24,306 nucleotides of DNA from contig AWOC01000005.1 of NCBI GenBank assembly GCA_000494185.1, positions 4,397-28,702 of the forward strand. The letters run 5' to 3'. The stretch is from Candidatus Calditenuaceae archaeon JGI OTU-3 (lineage in GTDB: Archaea > Thermoproteota > Nitrososphaeria_A > Caldarchaeales > Calditenuaceae). Under the pieces are notes generated by a model that did no database searches, had not been told where the DNA came from, and was given only the letters and a program-made list of their open reading frames with translations. Of this stretch, positions 1 through 7,246 are shown one piece after another; positions within the stretch are counted from its first letter, which is position 1, and the number at the start of each line of letters is the position of its first letter. Position numbers and translations under genes: made by a program.

Positions 1-2
1 GG

Positions 3-725
3 CGAACTATTTTATTCGCTGTCATCGCTGCAGTCGTGGTTCTGATCGCCGTTGGAGCGGTATTGTTACCATCTTTGGAGAGACCCGCTGAGAAGATAAA
101 GATCGAGTGGTGGGATGAGTGTGGCGAGGCCCGTTTACGTTGGGCTGATGAGATGAAGGCAGCGTTTGAGAAGCAGCATCCGGAGGTGGAGATAGTCATC
201 GTCGAGTTCTCCTCAGACGAGGAGTTCAAGACAAAGTTTGAGGCATCGATAGCGGCAGGGCAGCCTCCAGCAGTCTTTAGGACATTGGGCGGAGGTGTCC
301 TGAAGTCCTACGTCGACGGTGGCCACGTTGAAGACCTCACCGACCTCTTGAACGAGGACTGGGCCGTCAAGCAGATCCCGAGAGCGATGCTTAGACAGTC
401 GACTTGGGGAGGCCGCCACTATGCGGTGCCATTTGACCTCTGGGTCGGACACTTCTACATCAATAGGGAGCTCTTCCAGGAGGCAGGCGTGGAGATACCG
501 CCAATCACAAAAGCCTGGACCTGGGACGAATTTAAGGAGGCAATAATGAAGTTTAATGCCGCGGGGATCATCCCCATAGCTGTTGGTGGTAAGGATAATT
601 GGGAGCTCTCCTTCTACTACATGTACCTAGTTGACAGGCTCGCTGGATCCGAGGCCTTTAGAAAAACGATTAACAGGGCTCCGGGATACAGCTTCACTGA
701 TGTCCTTCGTCTCGAAGTCTTTTAG
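3..725 (+). CDS. Extracellular solute-binding protein (sugar ABC type), truncated at both ends
   Basis: This is the N-terminal part of a family 1 (carbohydrate-type) extracellular solute-binding protein, which would capture a sugar or related solute outside the membrane for an ABC importer. The open frame reaches the left edge, and codons from base 3 already encode a hydrophobic signal/anchor segment (ILFAVIAAVVVLIAVGAVLL), so the true start lies off the window; GTG at 36 is only an internal start candidate. After the signal come typical features: IKIEWWDE, then DEMKAAFEKQHPEVEIVIVEF, and later WDEFKEA. Resemblance to the family stops at about GYSFTD (base about 698). The rest to the TAG is read from the opposite strand of a nosZ fragment. 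With only about 230 of the usual 400-450 residues present, the product is unlikely to work. The substrate cannot be told. Confidence 0.8.
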   Translation, partial: RTILFAVIAAVVVLIAVGAVLLPSLERPAEKIKIEWWDECGEARLRWADEMKAAFEKQHPEVEIVIVEFSSDEEFKTKFEASIAAGQPPAVFRTLGGGVLKSYVDGGHVEDLTDLLNEDWAVKQIPRAMLRQSTWGGRHYAVPFDLWVGHFYINRELFQEAGVEIPPITKAWTWDEFKEAIMKFNAAGIIPIAVGGKDNWELSFYYMYLVDRLAGSEAFRKTINRAPGYSFTDVLRLEVF

Positions 726-1235
726 GCTGATCGAGGCGACGCGCGCATTCAGCTTATCGCCGATGAATGCCCACTCGCCGTCATATTCTGCCCCCGTCTT
801 GCTAATTTCGGGGTGATGAGTATCGCCTAGCGTAAGGAGCCTTACGCCGTTCGAGCCCTTATAGAGCAGCTTCATTGTCTTCACGTCTCCATAGCCATAT
901 CCCTGCCAGGGCTCGGGAGTGAATACAGCTATGACTTTATGCAGCCTCATCGAAGGGACGCCTATGACGAGAACTTGTCCAGAATGGCCTCCTGACGATA
1001 TCATGATGAACTCGTCCTTCCAGCCCCCTGGAACATAGGTCTTGAGGGCAGCTTTTGCGTGGCTCAGCTCCAGCTTCCTCTCGTTGATGACCCTGTAGAG
1101 CTCCTCGGCGAGTGGGGGAGCCATTGGGGTAATGAGCCTACTGCCCGTGAAACCAGCCGCGGCACCTATTACGATACCTGCGCCAAGAGAGGCGAGAACC
1201 TTCCTTCTGGCCACGTTAGGTTTGATGACGCCCAT
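627..1235 (-). CDS. nosZ: Nitrous-oxide reductase NosZ, N-terminal fragment (3'-truncated)
   Basis: NosZ is the exported copper enzyme that reduces N2O to N2. Residues 8-30 form a signal with a twin arginine (ARRKVLASLG plus a hydrophobic stretch), fitting Tat export. The beta-propeller start follows: SGGHSGQVLVIGVPS near 81-95, FTPEPWQGYGYGD near 105-117, then GDTHHPEISKT with H140/H141, the His pair that provides the first CuZ ligands. YDGEWAFIGDKLNARVASI near 151-169 is also characteristic. Similarity ends at KDFETKDI (about base 699). The last 23 codons run into the oppositely oriented solute-binding gene. About two thirds of the protein is missing, including the other CuZ histidines and the CuA domain, so this copy cannot make active enzyme. 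ATG at 1235 has GAGGG four bases upstream. It is divergent from the cupredoxin-nosLDFY operon. Confidence 0.88.
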   Translation of the reverse strand: MGVIKPNVARRKVLASLGAGIVIGAAAGFTGSRLITPMAPPLAEELYRVINERKLELSHAKAALKTYVPGGWKDEFIMISSGGHSGQVLVIGVPSMRLHKVIAVFTPEPWQGYGYGDVKTMKLLYKGSNGVRLLTLGDTHHPEISKTGAEYDGEWAFIGDKLNARVASISLKDFETKDISEAVSRSPVNRFSKGLGSSEPVN

Positions 1236-1238
1236 CGT

Positions 1239-1254
1239 CCCTCAGTTAAGAGGG
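1239..1254. promoter_or_regulatory. Short palindrome at the nosZ start
   Basis: CCCTC-AGTTAA-GAGGG is a perfect 5-bp inverted repeat whose inner edge lies three bases from the nosZ ATG. Read on the minus strand its GAGGG arm could simply be the nosZ ribosome binding site. The symmetry would also allow an operator or an mRNA hairpin hiding the start. Function is inferred only. Confidence 0.3.
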
Positions 1255-1278
1255 GTGTATGTGGAGGTCTTAAGCGCG

Positions 1279-1296
1279 CGTCTAACATGCTAGACG
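1279..1296. promoter_or_regulatory. Putative operator, near-perfect 18-bp palindrome
   Basis: CGTCTA-ACATGC-TAGACG has six perfectly paired outer bases and a CATG centre; eight of nine base pairs match. It lies in the 148-bp spacer between the divergent nosZ and cupredoxin genes, about 45 bases from the nosZ start and 88 from the cupredoxin start. That position suits a dimeric regulator controlling both directions, for example one sensing copper, redox state or nitrogen oxides. No regulator gene is present in the window, so its identity is open. Confidence 0.4.
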
Positions 1297-1342
1297 GCCC
1301 GCGGAGGATTGGGGACGCCGCCGATGCGCTCACCCACAAACA

Positions 1343-1352
1343 CAGATATACG
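1343..1352 (+). promoter_or_regulatory. TATA-like box for the cupredoxin-nosLDFY operon
   Basis: AGATATACGC lies about 36 bases before the ATG at 1384. An archaeal transcript would then start roughly 10 bases ahead of the coding sequence. This is a weak, position-based call. Confidence 0.3.
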
Positions 1353-1383
1353 CGGACGACAAACACAAGCTGAGTGACGAGGG

Positions 1384-1806
1384 ATGGTTAGTAAGGCTGT
1401 TTTAGCGGGTGTGGCTGTCGCCGTTGTTGCTGTGGTCGTCGTTGGCTTGTTCCTGCTTCAGGGTCCGGGGACAGGGGCTGGGGGTAAGGTTTGGAGGATC
1501 GTCAGCATGAAGGGAAGTTACATACCGCCGGAAGGCTGGAAGTTCGGAGACCCACCTATAATAAGCGATAAGTTCTTCAATCCAAGCAGGTTGACCATAA
1601 GCGTCGGCGATATCGTGGAATACGTGAATGAGGACGAGACACCTCACACTTTTACAGCTCTGAAGATTCCTCCAACAGCCTCAAGATTCGACTCTGGTCC
1701 CGTAGACCCTGGAAAGTCTTTCAGATACACATTCAAGGTGGCGGGAGACTACACAATCTACTGCACACTCCATCCCCACAAGGGGGTCGAGATAACGGTC
1801 AGATGA
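1384..1806 (+). CDS. Membrane-anchored cupredoxin (plastocyanin/amicyanin-like)
   Basis: A small type-1 copper-type protein of 140 residues, likely an electron carrier on the outer face of the membrane and a plausible donor to NosZ. Residues 4-25 form a hydrophobic anchor, followed by a Gly-rich linker and one cupredoxin domain. The copper ligands visible are H88 (DETPHTF), C127 and H130 (YCTLHP), in the family order His...Cys-x2-His. The usual axial Met of amicyanin-like sites (C-x2-H-x2-M) is absent: position 133 is Lys, with His at 132. It is the first gene of the plus-strand nos operon and nosL follows 25 bases downstream. The copper site may be atypical or the axial ligand may be supplied otherwise. 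The fold assignment is firm; the partner is inferred from position. Confidence 0.85.
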   Translation: MVSKAVLAGVAVAVVAVVVVGLFLLQGPGTGAGGKVWRIVSMKGSYIPPEGWKFGDPPIISDKFFNPSRLTISVGDIVEYVNEDETPHTFTALKIPPTASRFDSGPVDPGKSFRYTFKVAGDYTIYCTLHPHKGVEITVR

Positions 1807-1831
1807 TTAAACGGCCTTTCAACCAATAAGG

Positions 1832-2314
1832 ATGAATAGAAGATCCTTCCTAGTTATCGCGGGTGTGGGACTCGCCGCGGCACTCGGAGCAATCTTGATC
1901 TACAGAAGGCCCGCGAGCCAGAGGCCCTTCAACATCAGGCTAGGGCAAGACAGATGTAAGAGGTGCGGCATGATCATAAGCAGGCTAGAATACGCCGCGG
2001 GAATACTCCTTGCTGGGGCGACTGACTGGGACTACTACGATGACGTAGGGTGCTTCGCCAAGGACTACTACAAGCACATGAGCGGGGGAGCAGCGATTCA
2101 GGATGCGAAGGTGGTAGATTTCAAGAAAAAGAGCCCTATTGACGCGAAGACAGCTCAATACGTCGTCGCCGACCCCAAAAAACTGTGGACTCCCATGAGC
2201 TATGGAGTGGTGGCTTTGGAGGACGTTGAAGATGCCCGAACCCTCGCTGAGGCCCATGGAGGCGTGCTTAAGACGTTTGAAGAACTCTTAGAATGGGCGA
2301 GGGAGAAGCCATGA
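1832..2314 (+). CDS. nosL: NosL copper chaperone
   Basis: NosL binds Cu(I) and hands it to the NosDFY machinery that builds the CuZ centre of NosZ. The protein has 160 residues. An N-terminal RRSFLV plus hydrophobic stretch (about 3-24) looks like a signal or anchor instead of a bacterial lipobox. Then come DRCKRCGM (C42, C45, M47), the family's copper-binding motif; DDVGCFAKDYY with C74; and PMSYGVVALEDVEDARTLAEAHGG near 121-144, which matches the NosL C-terminal pattern with a conserved Met (M122). The stop codon overlaps the next gene's ATG (ATGA at 2311). Length and motifs fit the family well and the gene looks intact. Its neighbours, a nosZ fragment on one side and nosDFY on the other, support the name. 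Confidence 0.9.
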   Translation: MNRRSFLVIAGVGLAAALGAILIYRRPASQRPFNIRLGQDRCKRCGMIISRLEYAAGILLAGATDWDYYDDVGCFAKDYYKHMSGGAAIQDAKVVDFKKKSPIDAKTAQYVVADPKKLWTPMSYGVVALEDVEDARTLAEAHGGVLKTFEELLEWAREKP

Positions 2315-2889
2315 GGAGCGGTGGGAAGAAAGTAATCTTTTATTTCATGTCATTTTTACCACTACTTCTTGTTATCCCCTCACCCTTACTACCTTTGTGG
2401 AGTTTCCAGCTTAACGCTCCGCTCTATGGTCAGAAGTGGCTTACCGTTGTGGTTCACCCATTATGGGGAGTGTCAGGAGACCTGCAAGAGATAAACATAG
2501 TAAACCACTACGTGGGTCTGGGAAGGATAGGGAATGAAGAGATTCAGGAAATCGCATACCTACCCTACGTGTATCTTTTGTCTATCTCCTTAGCAATACT
2601 CTCCACAGCGGCCTTTCATCTCAAGAAGAGGAGACTTGGAAAACTCTCGCTTTCCTTGAGGATCCTTCTAGTCCTCTCACTCTACCTCTATGTATATTTG
2701 TGGCTCTATAACTATACCCACACAATAACCCCTGGGGCAGCCATAAAGATCGAGCCTTTCGACCCCCCATTCATTGGCGAGCACAGAGTGGCAAACTTTG
2801 TTATACGAAGTTTCCCAGACCTATCCTTAGCCCTTCTAACGGTGTCACCACTCATCGAGCTATTCAACGCGTATAGATTGAAGAGATGA
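2311..2889 (+). CDS. Uncharacterised polytopic membrane protein of the nos operon
   Basis: I do not recognise a named family. The ATG at 2311, overlapping the nosL stop, is a better start than the in-frame codon at 2293 and gives 192 residues. About four membrane segments can be seen: one near the N terminus (VIFYFMSFLPLLLVIPSPLL), one around AYLPYVYLLSISLAILSTAA, one around LRILLVLSLYLYVYLWLY, and one near the C terminus (FPDLSLALLTVSPLIELF). Between the first two is an outside-type loop with IVNHYVGL, whose His and Tyr could hold a metal or cofactor. THTITPG follows the third segment. It is locked into the operon by 4-nt overlaps with nosL and nosD, so it probably serves NosZ maturation or electron supply. 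That role is inferred from context only. Confidence 0.65.
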   Translation: MRSGGKKVIFYFMSFLPLLLVIPSPLLPLWSFQLNAPLYGQKWLTVVVHPLWGVSGDLQEINIVNHYVGLGRIGNEEIQEIAYLPYVYLLSISLAILSTAAFHLKKRRLGKLSLSLRILLVLSLYLYVYLWLYNYTHTITPGAAIKIEPFDPPFIGEHRVANFVIRSFPDLSLALLTVSPLIELFNAYRLKR

Positions 2890-4214
2890 GGGGTCTAGTA
2901 CCAGCCTTTCTAATTCTTCTTGGCCTATTGGTGAGGATGGGTTATGGGGTTGGAGCCCAAGAGACAGATCTACAGATGCTGATAGACAACGCGGATGCCG
3001 GCTCAGTGATTACACTGGGTCCAGGAACATATAGGGGGCCGGTACGCGTCTGGAAGAGTCTCGCAATAATAGGGTCGCCCGGAGCCGTAGTTGACGGTGG
3101 AGGAGCTGGGGATGTCATAGTCGTGGAGAGCGATAATGTGGTTCTGCGCGGATTGAGAGTAGTGAACTCGTATAGTGATGTGGCTTTCGAGCCTTCTGGT
3201 ATAAAGATCTTGAGGAGCACTAATGTTACCATAGTCGGCAACGATGTTGAAAATGTCATACACGGGGTCTATATTGTTAACTCCTCTGGAGTTGTGGTTG
3301 CGCAAAATAAGATTGCTAGTCTGAGGGAAAGGGAGGTTAGCGACCGCGGACATGGCGTCTACCTATGGTACACCAAAGGGGCCCTGATAGCCGGGAACAC
3401 GATAGATCACGTAAAGGACGGCGTCTATTCAGACCACTCATACTCCATAATCATAGCCAACAACACCTTCACCTACTCAAGATACGGAACCCACCTAATG
3501 TACTCCGCAAACCATACAATCCTTGATAATGTATACCAGAAAAACCTGGTGGGAATCGCGGTTATGTATTAATGTGGAGTCAAGGTACAGGGGAATACTC
3601 TGAAGGAGAATAGAGGCACATCAGTAAGCGAGGGCGTATTTCTACGCGAGGCGTGTGACGTGACTATTTCTAGAAACCTAATCGTCGGGAGCGCGGTAGG
3701 CATAAACATAGTGGCTACACCCTATCCGCGCGATAAGTTACTACTGATCAAGGACAACACCATAGCATTTAACAACATTGGCGTGGTTGCGGCGATATGG
3801 GCTCTCGGAGTCCTAGAGCAGAATGATTTGCTGGAGAATGCCCAGCAATTTTACCCTACGCCTGGCTCAGAAACATCGCTGGTTTGGCGAGGCAACTTTT
3901 GGAGCAACAGGAAGTACCAGCTCGGCGATAGATTTCTACTCGTAGACCCCATGGAGACGCTCACGGACAGATACCCCCTAATCAGGGCATTCATGCACGG
4001 CCCCGGATATACGGCACTCTCGATGATGAGAGCGGTGGTGGAGACCAATCCACGCATCAAGGCGGTTGACGTGTCGCCGGCTCGCTCACCACACAGGTCT
4101 CTGCCTGCCGCCAATTCGTCGTCGTGGAACTGGACACTAGCCGCCTGCCTGCTAACCTTTTTACCCGCGACAGCGATGGCGTTGTCTTGGAGGAATGCGC
4201 GCCGTACAGCTTGA
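2886..4214 (+). pseudogene. nosD: NosD copper-delivery beta-helix protein, interrupted by an in-frame TAA
   Basis: NosD is the exported beta-helix subunit that docks on NosF/NosY and receives copper from NosL for NosZ assembly. An N-terminal signal (MRGLVPAFLILLGLLVRMGYGVGAQ) is followed by many right-handed beta-helix turns: NVVLRGLRVVNS, NVTIVGNDVEN, GALIAGNTIDH, SIIIANNTFTY. Near the C terminus is the NFWSN...GDRFLLVDP region, and a final membrane segment (WTLAACLLTFLPATAMAL) ends in Arg residues. The frame is open except for one TAA at 3570-3572, between GIAVMY and CGVKVQGNTLKEN. The codons either side are in the same frame, so this is a nonsense change, not a frameshift; TCA (Ser) to TAA would explain it. 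A GTG at 3660 could restart translation but would give only a tail. It may be a real null allele or a base-call error. Confidence 0.85.
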
Positions 4215-5019
4215 AGAAGTTTCGAAGCGCTTTGGCGACTATTTCGCACTTAAGAATGTAAGCATGGAGATTGAGGACGGGAGCTCGGTACTTCTGGTCG
4301 GAAAGAATGGCGCTGGAAAGTCAACCCTGCGGAGATGCATCACCGGCATAATTGGGTTTGAGGGCAGGATCTTGACGCTTGGAATGGATGTTAAAAAACT
4401 TGGTAGAGAGGTCAGGAGGCTTGTCGGCTACGTACCTCAAAACATTAGGTATCAGGAGGATGTAAAGGTGGTGGAGCTCGTCGACTACGTTGCGGATTTG
4501 AAGGGAGTAGATGTTTTCTTAGATGAGGTACTATCTCCACTTGGCCTACAAGAAGTGGCCTACTCCAGGGTCGGCTCCCTCTCCAGCGGCATGAAGCAGC
4601 GGCTGGCAATCTCCTTGGCGCTCATCGGTGATCCAAAGTTACTGATCCTAGACGAGCCCTTCAATAACCTAGATCCAATGGCCCGAAACAAGCTGAGCGA
4701 GCTCCTGCAGACCATTGTGAGGCGGGGGCGTACTGTGATAGCAAGCGTCCACACACTAAACGGCCTGATCCATAGCTTCGAATACGTAGCCGTGTTGAGA
4801 GCCGGGAGGCTTGTGAGAATACTGGAGGCGGATGAGGTGAGTAGAATTGTGAAGCCGATTTACAAGATTCATGTTAGAGTGGGTGAGAGCTGGAGAACCT
4901 ATTTCACTGATGATGTCTTCGCCAAGCTCAGTGAGCTGGCCGACGAGGGTTACGACATTAGGGACGCCTGGATTGAGGAGCCGGACGCTGAGGAGCTGCT
5001 GAGGGCGATCGGCGGGTGA
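4195..5019 (+). CDS. nosF: NosF-type ABC transporter ATPase
   Basis: This is the ATP-binding subunit that powers the NosDFY complex at the cytoplasmic face of the membrane during copper-site assembly of NosZ. The 274 residues hold a complete ABC domain: Walker A GKNGAGKST at 36-44, Q-loop VPQN at 80-83, signature LSSGM at 129-133, Walker B LLILDEP at 149-155, and the switch His in ASVHT. A C-terminal extension of about 60 residues (from VKPIYKIHVRVGESW) may hold a regulatory or docking part, as in other NosF-like ATPases. The ATG at 4195 lies inside the nosD tail (20-nt overlap), and the stop overlaps the GTG of the permease (GTGA), pointing to translational coupling. It is intact and well conserved. 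Confidence 0.88.
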   Translation: MRAVQLEEVSKRFGDYFALKNVSMEIEDGSSVLLVGKNGAGKSTLRRCITGIIGFEGRILTLGMDVKKLGREVRRLVGYVPQNIRYQEDVKVVELVDYVADLKGVDVFLDEVLSPLGLQEVAYSRVGSLSSGMKQRLAISLALIGDPKLLILDEPFNNLDPMARNKLSELLQTIVRRGRTVIASVHTLNGLIHSFEYVAVLRAGRLVRILEADEVSRIVKPIYKIHVRVGESWRTYFTDDVFAKLSELADEGYDIRDAWIEEPDAEELLRAIGG

Positions 5020-5840
5020 ACACGGCTCTGCCGATCCTCGTGAAGAGGAGTCTTTACAGCCTGCTGCTGAGCCGCTGGATGTTGGGATACATCGCGGTCT
5101 TCACGGCCCTCTCCCTCTCATTCGCGTATCTTGGTCTGCTAGGCCTAAGCACTGTGGGGTTTAGAGCTTTCAGCGGAGCTCTCGCCGCAATCATTAACCT
5201 AAACCTTTACGCCGTGCCCCTCGTGTCCATCATAACTGCGTCTCTCTCAATCGTTGCGGAGCGTGAAAATGGGACACTAGAGTTTCATCTATCATTACCA
5301 GTCACTAGAAGTGAGCTCTTTTTTGCAAAAGCCTTTTCGACGATGCTGGCGATATCTCTAGCGACGATTCTAGGCTACGGCCTGGCTGGCTGGTACTTGA
5401 TGCTTGTGCTCTCTGATGCCGACTTAATCATCTTCCTAAATATCTTGGGGGCGTCGCTACTAATGATTTTCAGCTTTGTGGGACTCGGTATGCTCATCTC
5501 GTCCGCCACGAGGAGCAGGTTCACTGCGCTTGCTACATCTATTGCCCTGTGGATATTTTTCACCCTTCTATACGAGGTGTTCCTAATGGTCTTCGTGATC
5601 GTCTTCAGGATCTCGGCGCTTGATCTGTGGCTTCTCATGATATTGAATCCGCTCGAGGCCTCGCGCCTTCTCATGGTTTACTCAGTCGATCCATCCATGT
5701 CCCTCATAGGAGAGCTGGGCAACTACCTGGCCAGGGAGTTTGGAGGCGCAGCCGCGTATCCTTCGCTTGGGGCACCTCTCCTCTACGGCTCAGTATGCCT
5801 AATTGTTGGGCTGGCTTGGTTTAGACGCATCGACCTCTAA
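5016..5840 (+). CDS. nosY: NosY-type ABC-2 permease
   Basis: The membrane subunit of the NosDFY complex, 274 residues with about six hydrophobic segments: near 24-45, 54-75, 105-130, 137-160, 168-200 and a last one ending in LLYGSVCLIVGLAWFRRI. SIVAERENGTLEFHLSLPVTRSELFFAKAF, between the second and third segments, is the typical ABC-2 coupling region that meets the ATPase. The start GTG at 5016 overlaps the nosF stop, so the two are probably made in equal amounts. It closes the plus-strand operon. The 167-base spacer to the convergent ABC operon holds no gene that I can see. The name rests on the family plus the nosL-D-F context, since sequence alone would only say ABC-2 permease. Confidence 0.85.
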   Translation: MNTALPILVKRSLYSLLLSRWMLGYIAVFTALSLSFAYLGLLGLSTVGFRAFSGALAAIINLNLYAVPLVSIITASLSIVAERENGTLEFHLSLPVTRSELFFAKAFSTMLAISLATILGYGLAGWYLMLVLSDADLIIFLNILGASLLMIFSFVGLGMLISSATRSRFTALATSIALWIFFTLLYEVFLMVFVIVFRISALDLWLLMILNPLEASRLLMVYSVDPSMSLIGELGNYLAREFGGAAAYPSLGAPLLYGSVCLIVGLAWFRRIDL

Positions 5841-6007
5841 CAACCTAGTGCCTGCGCCAACACTGCTCTCGCGTCAATACTCGTCTCGGAGGTTACTGAG
5901 CCCTTTTAGCACTACTCTAGGGTTCTTCAGCTTTCTTAAAGACGACCAGCATCCTCTTACAAGCCGCTTAACCTTAAATGCCACCTACAGCCTCATCCGC
6001 TAATACT

Positions 6008-7246
6008 TCAGAAGTCTCTCCACCGGGTCCCCAGAATGGCTAGAAGTGTCGCGGCGACTGTTATGCCAATCACTATCATTATTGAGGCTACGGCCTGTTC
6101 GGGGGATGATAGCACGAGTGCGTAGCGTAGGGCGTTGTGGAAGTGGTAGAGGGGTGTGTATTGGGCTAGCTGCTGCATGTAGGTGGGCATGAGCTCGATG
6201 GGCCAGAAGGCTCCCGAGATGAACATCTGCGGGAATGCTAGAAGGTTGCTCGCTGCCGAGACAGCATCGGCCTCTTTTAGCACGCTTCCCAAAAGTATGC
6301 CCAGAGAAGTGAACGCAGCAACACCCATAAGGATAATCAAGAAGCTAAGAGGGTCAGGCAGCGCCCGTACCGAGAAGACCAGCCAGCCCACCGCTATCAT
6401 TACCCCTGTCAGCACGACAGCGGCCACCGTCTGCACCACCATGAGGGAGAGGATCCAAGCCTGCTTACTGATGCTGGTTGTCGCCAAGAACTTCACAACG
6501 CCGCGGCGCCTGAAGTCTGAAACGACTGATGAGACGCCGATCAGACCATTCGTCATCACGAACGCTGCGATATAGCCGGGAAGATAGTAATCGACCGCCC
6601 GCAGCTGGCGTGTGTTACTGATCCTCGTGTCGAGCTCTATGATGCTCGAAGCATTAAGCAGCGAATGCTCGAACTCCGCTAAGATGTTCCTGATTATGAC
6701 CTCGATTGGTTGGAGAAGCCTGTCATCTAAGCCACCTTCAAGCATTACAACTACTGGTGAGACATTCAAAGCCTGCTCAACTTTTTTCAGCTCCTCCACC
6801 CCTCTCATAGCTCTCTCCCGATCAGCGCTTGGAATTCCCTCGCCCGCCACCTCAACCATTCTTACTATGGTGTCGGCCGTTACATTCAACCTCACGGCTA
6901 TCGCGTTCTTGAGGAGATTGTCGGTGAAGCCGTACGGGATCGTCAGTATCCTCGTTGGCGTGAAGCCGCTCTGCCTCGGCGTCTCGCCGGCCTCCAAGAG
7001 CTTCACCTCGAACACGGTTGAGTTGAGTATTTTGACGAGAGCTTCCGAGAGGGGGTAGGGGTGACCGTCCGAGTCGACGTCGAGGTTTCTCACATAGATG
7101 TTGTATGAGGGTGGCTGGGGGCTTCCGAAGACGGAGCCGAAGACGAGAAACAGCATGATGGGGAACAGGATGCCGAAGAAGAGGGCCACCTTGCTTCTCA
7201 GCCAGTTTCTGAACAGCAGGACCGTGAGGGCCAACATAGCCTTCAT
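6008..7246 (-). CDS. ABC-2 type exporter permease
   Basis: A 412-residue ABC-2 family membrane protein, longer than NosY-type permeases and of the DrrB/NatB style. It has an N-terminal membrane segment (VALFFGILFPIMLFLVFGSVF), then an outside domain of roughly 190 residues rich in short beta/alpha pieces. A block of five or so membrane segments from about 220 to the end includes the FRRRGVVKFLATTSISKQAW region (about 246-265) that should contact the ATPase. The ATG at 7246 overlaps the ATPase stop (ATGA), so the pair is coupled. The cargo, such as a drug, lipid or peptide, cannot be told from sequence. It is convergent with nosY and unrelated in function as far as can be seen. Confidence 0.85.
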   Translation of the reverse strand: MKAMLALTVLLFRNWLRSKVALFFGILFPIMLFLVFGSVFGSPQPPSYNIYVRNLDVDSDGHPYPLSEALVKILNSTVFEVKLLEAGETPRQSGFTPTRILTIPYGFTDNLLKNAIAVRLNVTADTIVRMVEVAGEGIPSADRERAMRGVEELKKVEQALNVSPVVVMLEGGLDDRLLQPIEVIIRNILAEFEHSLLNASSIIELDTRISNTRQLRAVDYYLPGYIAAFVMTNGLIGVSSVVSDFRRRGVVKFLATTSISKQAWILSLMVVQTVAAVVLTGVMIAVGWLVFSVRALPDPLSFLIILMGVAAFTSLGILLGSVLKEADAVSAASNLLAFPQMFISGAFWPIELMPTYMQQLAQYTPLYHFHNALRYALVLSSPEQAVASIMIVIGITVAATLLAILGTRWRDF

